NCBI RefSeq assembly: GCF_050632385.1
Contig: NZ_CP192599.1
Span: forward strand, 682,001 to 746,000
Reading direction: 5' to 3'
DNA: 64,000 nt
Source of the DNA: Humitalea sp050632385
GTDB taxonomy: Bacteria; Pseudomonadota; Alphaproteobacteria; Acetobacterales; Acetobacteraceae
How positions within the stretch are numbered: position 1 is the stretch's first letter; every line of letters starts with the position of its first letter. This document shows positions 24,012-35,641 of the stretch, piece by piece. The notes beneath the pieces were generated by a model that was not told where the DNA came from, did no database searches, and saw only the letters and a program-made list of their open reading frames with translations. The position numbers were made by a program, and so were the translations under genes.

Positions 24012-26984
24012 TCAGGGCTTGCGCAGCAGGTTGGCCAGCACCGAGAAGGGGCTGTCCGGGTCCGGGCCGCGCCCGGTGGACTTGGGTTCGAACAGCACCT
24101 GGCTGCGCGGCGGGCCACGATCGCGGAAGCCGCCGCCGGTGCGGGGGCCGTCGCGATTGTCACGACCACCCGGGCCGCCGCCGGGGGGCTTGCCGCGGTT
24201 CTGCCAACGCTGGTCGCCCTGGCGTTGATCGCCCTGGCGCTGGTCACCCTGGCGCTGGTCGCCGGCCGGGCGCTGCTCGCCGCCCTGGCGTGGTTCACCA
24301 CCGCTCTGGCGCTGATCCGGCCGTGGGCCCTGCGGCCGGTTGTCGCGGCGTGGCGGGCGCTGGTCGCGCGGGCGCTCGGTGGCGCCCTCGGCCGGCGGTG
24401 CGGCGCCCTCGGCGGGGGCGGCTGCCGCCTCGACCGGCGGGCGGGGCTGGCGCTGGCGGTCGCGGCGCGACGGGCGTGGGGCGCCGGCAGCCTCGGCACC
24501 TTCAGCCGCCGGGGCCTGGTCGCGACGCGGCCCGCCCTGGTTCCCGCGCCGGGGCGGGTGTTGTGCGCGCGGGCGATGCGCGACCATGGCCGGGGCGGGC
24601 GGGCCAAAGGCGCCTTCCTCCAGCGGTTCCGGCGGCACGGCGACGAAGCCCAGCCCCGCCAAAACCCCCGGCAGCGCATCGGCCTTCACGCCCATGCGGC
24701 TGACGATCTCGGGCGGCAGCACGGCCGGCGCGCGGCGCGTCAGGTGGCCCAATTCGCCGGCGATGCGTTCGGCGACGTCCAGCCGCAGCGCCGCGGCGCC
24801 CATCGGCATCCAGCCCATCGCCGCGCCAAAGCCGCGCGGCCAATCCAGCATCGGCGTGGTCGAAACCAGACCGCCACCCGGCAGCGACGGCACCTTCTGC
24901 TGCGCCCGCAGCGCCCAGATCTGCGCCCGCAGCGCCATGGCGCGTGGCTTCAGCATTTCCGGGATGTAGAGGGCAAAACGCCCGGCGCGGACGCCGATCG
25001 CCTTCAGCTTCTCGCGCAATTCCTGCGTCATGCGCGGATCGGTGCCGCCCGGCAGCAGGCCCAGGTGCTCGCGCAGGGTAAAGACCGGGCCGCGCAAATC
25101 GGCGTCCTCGGTCGCCTTGGCCTCCACGGCGAAGAGCACGGCGAAATCGCGCGCGATCACCGCATCCAGCCAGGCCTGCAGGCGAATGCGCACGCGCTCC
25201 CGCGCCGGCCCATCCAGGAATTCCGACGGCAGCGGTTCGACCTGCGGCTTGATCGGCTCCGGCCCCGGCTTCAGCCGGGCGACTTCCGCTCCTTCCCACA
25301 GGATCCGGTGCAGGTCGGTCAGGGTGAACTTGTCATCCCCAGCCGCTTCCAGCTGGCCGACGCGGCGGGGCATCTCCTCGCGCAGCGCCCGGCGTGCCGC
25401 GCGCAGGACCAGCTTCTTGTCATCGGCCTCTGTCGCCGACGGATCGGGCGTGAAGGCAAAGCCCTCGACCTTCCCGACCGGATGGCCCTCGACCACCACC
25501 GCGCCATCGCGCGTGACGGCGGAGAGCAGATCCTCCTCCGTATCGTCCAGCGCGCGGATCAGATGCGCCGCGCGGCGATCGACGAAGCGGGCGGTCAGCT
25601 TTTCATGCAGCGCGTCGCTGACGGCGTCCTCGGCGGCGCGGGCTTCCTGTTGGAAGCGCTCGGCATCCTTCAGCCAATCGCCACGGGCGGCGACATAGGC
25701 CCAGACGCGGATCGCCGACAGGCGCGCCATCAGCGTGTCGATGTCGCCATCGGCGCGATGGGTGATGGCGATCTGGCTCGCCATCCAGTCTTCCGGCAGC
25801 CCGCCATCCTCGACGAGGTGGGTGAAGATGCGCTGGCAGAAGCGCGTGTGGCTGTCATCCGCCAGCTTGCGGAAGTCGGGGATCTGGCACGTCTCCCACA
25901 GCAGTTTTACGCGCGACTTACCGGATGCTGCTTTCCGCACCGCCTCATCCCGCGACAGCGCGGCCAAGGTGATGTGGTCCGTCGCGTCATTGCCCTTGGC
26001 CAGGCCCGGCAGGGTCGCGGGCAGGGCCAGGCTGTCCAGCAGCGCATCGATGCCGGTAAAATCCAGGTCGGCGTTGCGCCAGGCGATGGCGGCCAGCGGT
26101 TCGAAGCGATGCGCCTCGATCCCCTGCACCAGGTCCTCGTCCAGCGCCGGGCAATCGGCGGTGGTGCCGAAGGTGCCGTTGCGCATGCCACGCCCGGCAC
26201 GCCCGGCGATCTGCGCGGCTTCCTGCGTCGTCAGCGGGCGGGGCCGGTGGCCATCGAATTTCTGCAGGGCGGCGAAGGCGACATGGTCCACGTCCATGTT
26301 CAAGCCCATGCCGATCGCATCCGTCGCGACCAGGAAGTCCACTTCGCGGTTCTGGTAAAGCGCGACCTGGGCGTTGCGCGTGCGCGGCGACAGCCGGCCC
26401 ATGACCACCGCGCAACCACCCCGGCGACGACGGATCGCCTCGGCGATGGCGTAGACCTCGCCGGCCGAGAACGCGACCACGGCCGAACGCGGCGGCAACC
26501 GGGTCAGCTTCGCAGGCCCGGCATAGGTCAGTTCCGACAGGCGCGGCCGGGTCTCGATCTCGATATGCGGCACCAGGCGTTGCAGCAGCGGCCGCATCGT
26601 CTCGGCGCCCAGGAACATCGTCTCGACCATGCCGCGCGCGTGCAGCATCCGGTCCGTGAAAATATGTCCACGGTCGGAATCGGCGCAGAGTTGGATCTCG
26701 TCCACCGCCAAAAACTCGACCTTGCGGTCCAGCGGCATGGCTTCGACCGTGCAGGCGAACCATTTGGCCTCCGGCGGGACGATCTTTTCCTCGCCGGTGA
26801 TCAGGGCAACATACTTCGCGCCCTTGGCCGCGACCATGCGGTCGTAGTTCTCACGCGCCAGCAGGCGCAGGGGAAAGCCAATGATTCCAGACGAATGCCC
26901 CAGCATTCGCGTGATCGCGAGATGGGTCTTGCCGGTGTTCGTCGGCCCGAGGACGGCTTTAACGCGCGGGTAGAAATCGCTCAT
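24012..26984 (-). CDS. SUV3-like superfamily 2 RNA helicase
   Basis: 990 residues. The N-terminus has Walker A GPTNTGKTH, VDEIQL in place of a DEAD box, FLGAETM, then helicase-C motifs including ATDAIGMGLNMD and QIAGRAGRG. This is the mitochondrial degradosome-type (SUV3) helicase group common in alphaproteobacteria. The C-terminal ~170 residues are low complexity, rich in Pro, Arg, Gln and Gly, with four GDQR repeats and RG-rich ends, probably an RNA-binding tail. The start at 26984 gives the canonical MSDFYPRVKAVLGPTNTGKT. It shares a CATG with the start of an open frame on the other strand. Confidence 0.92.
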   Translation of the reverse strand: MSDFYPRVKAVLGPTNTGKTHLAITRMLGHSSGIIGFPLRLLARENYDRMVAAKGAKYVALITGEEKIVPPEAKWFACTVEAMPLDRKVEFLAVDEIQLCADSDRGHIFTDRMLHARGMVETMFLGAETMRPLLQRLVPHIEIETRPRLSELTYAGPAKLTRLPPRSAVVAFSAGEVYAIAEAIRRRRGGCAVVMGRLSPRTRNAQVALYQNREVDFLVATDAIGMGLNMDVDHVAFAALQKFDGHRPRPLTTQEAAQIAGRAGRGMRNGTFGTTADCPALDEDLVQGIEAHRFEPLAAIAWRNADLDFTGIDALLDSLALPATLPGLAKGNDATDHITLAALSRDEAVRKAASGKSRVKLLWETCQIPDFRKLADDSHTRFCQRIFTHLVEDGGLPEDWMASQIAITHRADGDIDTLMARLSAIRVWAYVAARGDWLKDAERFQQEARAAEDAVSDALHEKLTARFVDRRAAHLIRALDDTEEDLLSAVTRDGAVVVEGHPVGKVEGFAFTPDPSATEADDKKLVLRAARRALREEMPRRVGQLEAAGDDKFTLTDLHRILWEGAEVARLKPGPEPIKPQVEPLPSEFLDGPARERVRIRLQAWLDAVIARDFAVLFAVEAKATEDADLRGPVFTLREHLGLLPGGTDPRMTQELREKLKAIGVRAGRFALYIPEMLKPRAMALRAQIWALRAQQKVPSLPGGGLVSTTPMLDWPRGFGAAMGWMPMGAAALRLDVAERIAGELGHLTRRAPAVLPPEIVSRMGVKADALPGVLAGLGFVAVPPEPLEEGAFGPPAPAMVAHRPRAQHPPRRGNQGGPRRDQAPAAEGAEAAGAPRPSRRDRQRQPRPPVEAAAAPAEGAAPPAEGATERPRDQRPPRRDNRPQGPRPDQRQSGGEPRQGGEQRPAGDQRQGDQRQGDQRQGDQRWQNRGKPPGGGPGGRDNRDGPRTGGGFRDRGPPRSQVLFEPKSTGRGPDPDSPFSVLANLLRKP

Positions 26985-27048
26985 GCGCGACTGTGTGAAG
27001 CGGGGCGAGCGCATTGGCAACCGCCATGACTTGCCGACACGCCTGCGG

Positions 27049-28197
27049 GTGTCCACGGTATCGCCCGTGCTCCCCCCCGGTATCGCCCATGGCCTGTTGT
27101 TGGTGGCCCTTTTGGGGGCCGTCGGGGTGTTCCTGCCCTTCCTGCCGGCGCTGCTGGCGGCGGGCGGATTGAGCCCGGCCGAGGTCGCCGCCGTGCTGGC
27201 CACGGGCAGCGCCACCCGCGTGATATCGGGGCCGCTCGGCGGCCGGATCGCCGATGCCATGGGCGACCCGCGGAAGGTGTTGGTCACCGCCGCCCTGCTG
27301 GCCGGGCTGACGGTCGGCGGCTTCGGCCTGGTCGCCGGGGTGGTCGGCTTCCTGCTGGTGCAGGCCGTGCACAGCATGGTGCAGGCCCCCATCCTGCCGA
27401 TCGCGGAGATGCTGACCGTGCAGGGCGCCCGCCAGGGGTTGTTCGACTATGGCCGGGTGAGGGGGCTGGCCAGCCTGTCCTTCATCGTCTTCGCCACCGT
27501 CTCCGGCATCGTCGTCGGGCGCTGGGGCCATGCGCCGCTGCCCTGGATCGTCGCCGCCCTGTTCCTGGGCGCCGCCCTGGCCGCCACCGCCCTGCCGCCG
27601 GTGCCACGGGTGCAACGCCGCCGGGGCGGCTTGCGCGAAGCCATCGCCCTGCCGGCCTTCCGCCACGTGTTGATCCTATCCGGGCTGATCCAGGGCAGCC
27701 ACGCGCTCTACTACAGCTTCGGCACCATCCACTGGCTGGCCGAGGGCCATTCGCCCCAGGTCATCGGCCTGTTGTGGTCCGAAGGCGTGCTGGCGGAGGT
27801 GCTGATCTTCCTGGTCGCGGCGCGCTTCGTGGACAAGCTCGGCTGGCGCGGGTTGACCATGGTCGCGGCCAGCTTCGGCATCCTGCGCTGGGGCATCACC
27901 GCCAGCACATCCTGGCTGCCGGCGCTGGTGCTGGCCCAGGCGATGCATGGCGCGACCTTCGCCTGCCAGCATCTGGCGGCGATGCGGATCCTCGTCTCGG
28001 TGGTGCCGGCGCATGCCCAGGCTTCCGCCCAGACGCTGCATGCCGCCGTGGGGGTGGGGCTGCCGCTTGGGCTGCTGATGCTGGCGGCCGGGCCGCTCTA
28101 CGCGGCGATTGGCGGGGCCGCCTATTGGGCGATGGCGGCGCTCTGCGCCATCGCCCTGGTGTTTGCCTGTTTCGCTCAGCCGCGCGGGAAGTCGTAG
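27049..28197 (+). CDS. MFS transporter (MFS_1-like)
   Basis: 382 residues with about 12 membrane helices, resembling MFS_1-like permeases related to phenylpropionate transporters. Typical segments are GVFLPFLPALLAAGGLSPAEVAAVLATGSATRVISGPLGGRIAD and KLGWRGLTMVAASFGILRWGI. The start is uncertain: an ATG at 26983, GTGs at 27049 and 27067 are in frame, and 27049 best precedes the first helix. Its last 22 bases overlap the end of the convergent amidohydrolase gene. Substrate unknown. Confidence 0.85.
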   Translation: MSTVSPVLPPGIAHGLLLVALLGAVGVFLPFLPALLAAGGLSPAEVAAVLATGSATRVISGPLGGRIADAMGDPRKVLVTAALLAGLTVGGFGLVAGVVGFLLVQAVHSMVQAPILPIAEMLTVQGARQGLFDYGRVRGLASLSFIVFATVSGIVVGRWGHAPLPWIVAALFLGAALAATALPPVPRVQRRRGGLREAIALPAFRHVLILSGLIQGSHALYYSFGTIHWLAEGHSPQVIGLLWSEGVLAEVLIFLVAARFVDKLGWRGLTMVAASFGILRWGITASTSWLPALVLAQAMHGATFACQHLAAMRILVSVVPAHAQASAQTLHAAVGVGLPLGLLMLAAGPLYAAIGGAAYWAMAALCAIALVFACFAQPRGKS

Positions 28198-29126
28198 AGC
28201 TGGGCAGGATTGTCCACCAGCACACGATGCCGCGCCGCCTCGTTCGGTACCCAGATGGTCAGCAGGTCCAGCAGCTTCGCATCATCCGACTTGTCGGGGC
28301 CTTCGGTCACATGCGGCCAGTCGCTGGCCCAGACCACGCGTTCCGGTGCCGCCTGCGCGTAGCCCGAGGCGATCGGCACGGTATCCGACCAGTTCCCGGC
28401 CGCGCCGACCTTGGTGTCCATATAAGCGCCCGACAGCTTCACCCAGGCCCGACCCGTATCCAGCAGGCGCCGCACCGCGACATAGCCCGGGCTGTTCACG
28501 CCCTCGGGCAGCGGGATGCGACCCAAATGGTCGAAGACCACCGGGGTCGGCAAGCCGCGGATCATCGCTTCCTGTTCGGCGATCTGCGGCCCCAGCAAAT
28601 GGAACTGGATGTGCCAGCCTAAGGGGGCGATTCGCGCCGCCAGCGGTTGCACCATGTCGAAGGTGGTGACCCCCGCCTGCACCAGGTTGAAGCGGATGCC
28701 GCGCACGCCGGCGGCATGCATCTCCCGCAACACCGCGTCGCTCACGGTCGGATCGACCACCGCGACCATGCGGGTGCGCTCCGGCCCCAGTTCCCGCATC
28801 GCCTGCAGATGCAGGCTGTTGTCGGTGCCATAGGTGCTGGGCGTGACGAGCACCGAACGCGTGGTGCCGAGGCGCTGGCGCAGCGTGTTGTAATCGGCCG
28901 GGCTCGCATCCGGCGGCCGCAAGGTGGTCCGGGGATCGGCCGGGAAGCGGGCATCATAGACGTGATGGTGGCAGTCCGTGGCATTGGGGGGCGCCACCAG
29001 GCGCGGCGCCTCGGTGCCGCCCGAAAAGCGCACGGCGCCGGCAGCACCTTGCGCCAGGACCGGCGAAGCGATGGCTGCCGCGGCAAGGCCGCCCAGCACC
29101 GCGCGGCGGTTGGGGGTGGGTGTCAT
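28176..29126 (-). CDS. Exported amidohydrolase, 2-pyrone-4,6-dicarboxylate hydrolase-like
   Basis: 316 residues. The N-terminus is a twin-arginine signal (NRRAVLGGLAAAAIASPVLAQ). The body is an amidohydrolase TIM barrel with a DCHHHVYD metal motif and a late WASDWPH motif with the catalytic aspartate, as in LigI-like lactonases. The ATG at 29126 opens the signal. Such enzymes hydrolyse lactones or related esters; the periplasmic location of this one is notable. Substrate unknown. Confidence 0.85.
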   Translation of the reverse strand: MTPTPNRRAVLGGLAAAAIASPVLAQGAAGAVRFSGGTEAPRLVAPPNATDCHHHVYDARFPADPRTTLRPPDASPADYNTLRQRLGTTRSVLVTPSTYGTDNSLHLQAMRELGPERTRMVAVVDPTVSDAVLREMHAAGVRGIRFNLVQAGVTTFDMVQPLAARIAPLGWHIQFHLLGPQIAEQEAMIRGLPTPVVFDHLGRIPLPEGVNSPGYVAVRRLLDTGRAWVKLSGAYMDTKVGAAGNWSDTVPIASGYAQAAPERVVWASDWPHVTEGPDKSDDAKLLDLLTIWVPNEAARHRVLVDNPAQLYDFPRG

Positions 29127-29304
29127 GGAATTCCCTCCGAATTGTATTGGCCGCGGGTTTTTCCCGCACACGGCGCAAGGCTAAGGCCGGTTGTGTCGAT
29201 AACGCAAAGGGGCGGCACCGCGCGCCAAACATCTTGCAGGCGCGCAGCCCCGCGCGCGACGCTGCCACGGCAGCCCATCCCGGCCGCCAGCACAGGCATC
29301 CCGC

Positions 29305-30003
29305 ATGACCCTTGTTCGTTTTCCCCGCCGCGCCCTGCTCGCCACCCCCGCCGTGCTAGCCGCGCGCGACGCCGCGGCGCAGGAGCCCGTGGACGTGCTG
29401 CTGGTGCTCGCCATGGACGCCTCCGGCTCGATCGGCGAGGCAGAATTCGCCATCCAGCGCGAAGGCTATGCCGAGGCCCTGACCAGCGCCCCGGTCATCG
29501 CCGCCATCCGCAGCAAGCCCCGCGGCGCGGTGGCGATCGCGGTGATCGAATGGGGTTCGCCCGGCGGGTCGCAGACCACCGTGGACTGGCGCCGGGTCAG
29601 CGACGCAGCCTCGGCCCAGGCGCTGGCCGCGGCACTGCTGGCGGCCCCGCGCACGACGCAATCCTACAACGCCATCGGCGACGCCATTCACCACGCGAGC
29701 CATCTGCTGCGCGAAGGGCCGTATAGTTCGGACCAGATGGTGATCGACGTTTCGGGCGACGGTCCCGACCTGCGCAGCCTGCGCCCATCGCCGATCGCGC
29801 GGGACATCGTGGTGCGGCGGGGCATGATCGTGAACGCGCTGGCGATTTCCGGCCCCGGGACCGTCACGCGGGGCGGCGAACCGCTGGAAGAACACTACCG
29901 CCGGGACGTGATGGGCGGCCCGGGGTCCTTCGTCATCACGGCGGAAGACCGCCGCGACATCGGGAGGGCACTGCGGGCGAAACTGATCCGCGAAATGTCG
30001 TAG
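29305..30003 (+). CDS. DUF1194 protein with von Willebrand A-like fold
   Basis: 232 residues with an RR-bearing signal peptide (FPRRALLATPAVLAARDAAAQ). The DASGSIG segment is a MIDAS metal-binding motif, followed by a TTVDWRRV segment and DVSGDGPD, all features of DUF1194. The protein is predicted to be periplasmic. The family is widespread in alphaproteobacteria but has no established role. It is divergent from the amidohydrolase and convergent with acnA. Confidence 0.87.
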   Translation: MTLVRFPRRALLATPAVLAARDAAAQEPVDVLLVLAMDASGSIGEAEFAIQREGYAEALTSAPVIAAIRSKPRGAVAIAVIEWGSPGGSQTTVDWRRVSDAASAQALAAALLAAPRTTQSYNAIGDAIHHASHLLREGPYSSDQMVIDVSGDGPDLRSLRPSPIARDIVVRRGMIVNALAISGPGTVTRGGEPLEEHYRRDVMGGPGSFVITAEDRRDIGRALRAKLIREMS

Positions 30004-30007
30004 CTGG

Positions 30008-30125
30008 GGGAGGGCGGCGCCGTGGAAGGGGCTTCGCCCCCTCCAGACCACCCCTACCAGGGGCCACGGCCCCTTGGTGGGGAGAGTTTGAGAGGGGCGA
30101 AGCCCCTCTCAAGGTGCGACCTCCC
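30008..30125. repeat. Interspersed palindromic element, copy B (118 bp, compact form)
   Basis: It fills the gap between the convergent DUF1194 and acnA genes. Outer hairpins are GGGGCTTCGCCCC on the left and GGGGCGAAGCCCC on the right. The two arms meet in one shared central hairpin, CCAGGGGCC-ACGGCCCCTTGG. There is no long central stem as in copies A and C. The right arm (30061-30120) is nearly identical to the right arm of copy C over ~60 bases. Confidence 0.85.
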
Positions 30126-32831
<2,706 letters not shown>

Positions 32832-32932
32832 GGTTGGGCTGGTCCTGTCTCTTGACTGCGATAGCGGGGGTTATAGCAGGGGGGGGCAGCGGAACAATCG
32901 GCCCGCGGCGGTTGGTTTGGGGGAATTTGGGC

Positions 32933-33532
32933 GTGTTCGCGGCCGAAGGGGTAGCCTGTTGGCGGGGGGAAAGGGCGGTTTTCGCCGACCTGTCCTTCCG
33001 GCTCGCGCCCGGCGGGGCCCTGCTGCTCGCCGGACGCAATGGTGCCGGCAAGACCAGCCTGCTGCGGATCCTGGCCGGTTTGCTCGCCCCGGCGCAGGGC
33101 CGCGTGACCTGGGATGGACATGATACCGCCGAGGATCCGGCCGCCCATGCCCGCCGCCTGCGCTGGCTTGGCCACCGCGATGCGATGAAGCCGGCGCTGA
33201 CCGTGACGGAAAACCTCGCGCCCTACGCGGCGCTGGCCGGCGTCGGCGCGGCCGAGATCCTGGCGGCCCTGGCGGCCGTTGGGCTCGCGCCGCTGGCCCG
33301 GCTGCCGGCGCGGGTGCTTTCGGCGGGGCAGGGGCGGCGCGCTGCCCTGGCCCGGCTGGCGCTCGGGGCCGCGCCCTTGTGGCTGCTGGATGAACCGACC
33401 CTGGGGTTGGACACGGCCTCGGTCGATCGCTTCGGCGTACTTCTGGCGTCGCATCGCGCGGCCGGGGGCATGGTGGTCGCGGCGACGCATCTGCCGCTGC
33501 CGCTGCCGGGTGCCGAGACGCTATCCCTGTGA
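32933..33532 (+). CDS. ccmA: Heme exporter ATP-binding protein CcmA
   Basis: 199 residues, the normal CcmA size. Walker A is AGRNGAGKTSLLRILAG, the signature is the CcmA-type LSAGQGRRAALARL, and Walker B is LWLLDEPTLGLD. The start is a GTG with GGGGGAA nine bases upstream; the upstream part of the open frame lacks homology. With CcmB it forms the ABC module that releases heme-loaded CcmE during cytochrome c maturation. The stop overlaps ccmB as GTGA. Confidence 0.93.
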   Translation: MFAAEGVACWRGERAVFADLSFRLAPGGALLLAGRNGAGKTSLLRILAGLLAPAQGRVTWDGHDTAEDPAAHARRLRWLGHRDAMKPALTVTENLAPYAALAGVGAAEILAALAAVGLAPLARLPARVLSAGQGRRAALARLALGAAPLWLLDEPTLGLDTASVDRFGVLLASHRAAGGMVVAATHLPLPLPGAETLSL

Positions 33533-34179
33533 TCGCTCTCCTGGCCCGCGAATTGCGGCTGGCGCTGCGCCAGCCAGCGGACAGCCTGGGGGCGGTGCTG
33601 TTCTTTATCCTGGTCGCCGCCCTCTTCCCCTTCGGCGTCGGTCCGGCGCCGGATGCCCTGGCCAGGCTGGCGCCCGGCGCCCTGGTCGCATCGGCGCTGC
33701 TGGCGGCGCTGCTGCCGCTCGACCGCATGTTCGGGGCGGAGGAGGAGGATGGCTCGCTCGACCTGCTTCTGCTGTCGGGCGTCTCGCCGGCGGGCATCGC
33801 GGCGGTGAAAGCCATGGCGCATTGGCTGGCCACGGGGCTGCCGCTGCTGCTGGCGGTGCCGGTCGCGGCCGCGATGCTGAACCTGGCGACCGAGGCCTGG
33901 GGCGTCGCCCTGCTGGCGCTGGCGCTGGCGACGCTGGTGCTGTCGCTATTGGGCACGCTGGGTGCCGCGCTGACCCTGGGCGCGCGACGGGGCGGGGTGC
34001 TGCTGCCGCTGCTGGTGCTGCCCCTGGCGATCCCGGCGGTGATTTTTGCCGCGGGGGCGATCGAGGCGGCGGCCGGGGGCGTGTCGCCGGCGGCCTTCCT
34101 CTATCTATTGGCGGCCCAGGCCGCCTTGCTCGCGCCGCTCGCGCCGCTCGCGGCGGGGGCGGCGCTCCGGGGGGCTTAG
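33529..34179 (+). CDS. ccmB: Heme exporter membrane subunit CcmB
   Basis: 216 residues with about six membrane helices. LLARELRLALRQPADSLGAVLFFILVAALFPFGVGP at the N-terminus and the FGAEEEDGSLDLLLLSG segment are canonical CcmB features. It starts at a GTG coupled to ccmA. Its stop codon overlaps the stop of the convergent phoB by three bases. No ccmC follows, unlike the usual ccmABC order. Confidence 0.93.
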   Translation: MIALLARELRLALRQPADSLGAVLFFILVAALFPFGVGPAPDALARLAPGALVASALLAALLPLDRMFGAEEEDGSLDLLLLSGVSPAGIAAVKAMAHWLATGLPLLLAVPVAAAMLNLATEAWGVALLALALATLVLSLLGTLGAALTLGARRGGVLLPLLVLPLAIPAVIFAAGAIEAAAGGVSPAAFLYLLAAQAALLAPLAPLAAGAALRGA

Positions 34180-34892
34180 CCCGGGTCGGAATCCAGCGCA
34201 TACCCGGCAGCCCGCACCGTGCGGATCAGGTCCATCTCGCCATCCCCGTTCACCGCCTTGCGCAGCCGGCGGATATGCACATCCACCGTGCGGGGTTCGA
34301 CATGGATGTCGCGGCCCCAGACCGCATCCAGCAATTGCTCGCGGGTGAACACGCGGCCCGGGTGCTGCAGGAAGAATTCCAGCAGCCGATATTCGGTCGG
34401 CCCCAGGTGCAGCGCGCGCGCATTGCGTGTCACGCGATGCGCGTCCTGGTCCATCGACAGGTCCTTGTAGGCCAAGGTCCCCTTGGCAACGACCGCACCC
34501 GACCGGCGCAGCAGTGCCCGGATGCGGGCCAGCAGCGCCTCCATCGCGAAGGGCTTGGCGATGTAGTCGTCGGCCCCCGTGTCCAGCGCGCGCACGGCGT
34601 CCTGGTCCTCGGTCCGCGCGGTGACCATGATGATGGGCAATTCGCGCGTCGCGGGGCGGCGGCGCAACTGGCGGCACACCTCAAGGCCCGACAGGGCCGG
34701 CAGCATCCAGTCCAGCAGCACCAGGTCCGGCTTGGCCTCGGACACGCGCAGCAGGGCTTCCTGCCCGTCGGTCGCTTCCTCGACACGGAACCCCTGCTTT
34801 TCCAGGTTGTAGCGCAGCAGGGTCAGCAACGGCGCCTCATCCTCGACGATGAGGATGGTGGGCTTGCCGGGGCCGGTGAACATGTCGGGCAT
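34176..34892 (-). CDS. phoB: Phosphate regulon response regulator PhoB
   Basis: 238 residues. The receiver domain has acidic pocket E17-D18, phosphoacceptor D61 (VLLDWMLP) and the lysine in YIAKPF. The C-terminal winged helix has LGPTEYRLLEFFLQHPGRVFTREQLLDAVWG and DVHIRRLRKAV, as in PhoB. The start at 34892 is the first ATG after the phoU stop giving a family-length protein. It activates Pho-box promoters when phosphate is low. It is the last gene of the pst-pho cluster. Confidence 0.95.
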   Translation of the reverse strand: MPDMFTGPGKPTILIVEDEAPLLTLLRYNLEKQGFRVEEATDGQEALLRVSEAKPDLVLLDWMLPALSGLEVCRQLRRRPATRELPIIMVTARTEDQDAVRALDTGADDYIAKPFAMEALLARIRALLRRSGAVVAKGTLAYKDLSMDQDAHRVTRNARALHLGPTEYRLLEFFLQHPGRVFTREQLLDAVWGRDIHVEPRTVDVHIRRLRKAVNGDGEMDLIRTVRAAGYALDSDPG

Positions 34893-34902
34893 GGCGATAT
34901 CC

Positions 34903-35628
34903 CTAATCCGCGGGTGGGCGGACAACGGCATAGTTGCTGCCATCCGACTTGGGGCGATCTTCCGGCAGGGTGTCGCCGACGATCGCGTAATGCACGGTTT
35001 CCGCGATGTTGGTCGCGTGGTCGCCGATGCGTTCGAAGTTCTTGGCGATGAACATCATGTGGGTCGCCGCGGTGATGTTGCGCGGGTCTTCCATCATATG
35101 CGTCAGCAATTCGCGGAAGATGCCGTTGTAGATCTTGTCCACCGCCTCATCCGCGCCCCAGACCCGTTCGGCCGCGGCGGCATCCTGGTTCACCAGGGCG
35201 TCGATCGCGTCCTTCAGGTTCTGCTGCACCAGGCGCGCCATCCACTCGAAGCCGTTCATGCTGCCGACATGCGGCAGGCTGGCCAGCACGACGGTGCGCT
35301 TGGCGGCATTGCGGGCGTAGTCGCCGATGCGCTCCAGGTTATGCGCCACCTTCAGGCAGGCGATGATGAACCGCAGGTCCTGCGCCACCGGCTGCCGCAG
35401 GGCGAGCAACTGGATGCAGAAGGCCTCGATCTCGCGCTCCAGCGCATTGATCTCGGCATCGCGTTCGATGATCTGCCCGGCGAATTCCGCGTTGCGCTGC
35501 ATCAGCGCGGTGGTGGAATCGGCCAATTGCCGTTCCGCCAGCCCGCCCATGCGGACCACGAGTTCGCGCAAGCGCTTCAGCTGCTCGTCGTAGGATTTCA
35601 CGATATGCTCCGATAGGTCCTGCGGCAT
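34903..35628 (-). CDS. phoU: Phosphate signalling protein PhoU
   Basis: 241 residues with two PhoU helical-bundle repeats; each carries an ExxxD metal-binding-like element (e.g. ERDAEINALEREIE, FERIGDHATNIAE). It couples PstSCAB activity to PhoR/PhoB signalling and prevents toxic phosphate uptake. It lies between pstB and phoB, its usual place. Confidence 0.95.
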   Translation of the reverse strand: MPQDLSEHIVKSYDEQLKRLRELVVRMGGLAERQLADSTTALMQRNAEFAGQIIERDAEINALEREIEAFCIQLLALRQPVAQDLRFIIACLKVAHNLERIGDYARNAAKRTVVLASLPHVGSMNGFEWMARLVQQNLKDAIDALVNQDAAAAERVWGADEAVDKIYNGIFRELLTHMMEDPRNITAATHMMFIAKNFERIGDHATNIAETVHYAIVGDTLPEDRPKSDGSNYAVVRPPAD

Positions 35629-35641
35629 GTCCTGGCCTCTC

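Noticed and set aside
24225..27029. Long plus-strand open frame opposite the helicase gene
   Set aside because: No recognisable motif; it is a shadow of the high-GC helicase coding strand.
32832..32932. Strong promoters in the acnA-ccmA divergent gap
   Set aside because: TATAAC and TTGACT are present, but spacings of 13-15 bases do not fit a sigma-70 promoter.
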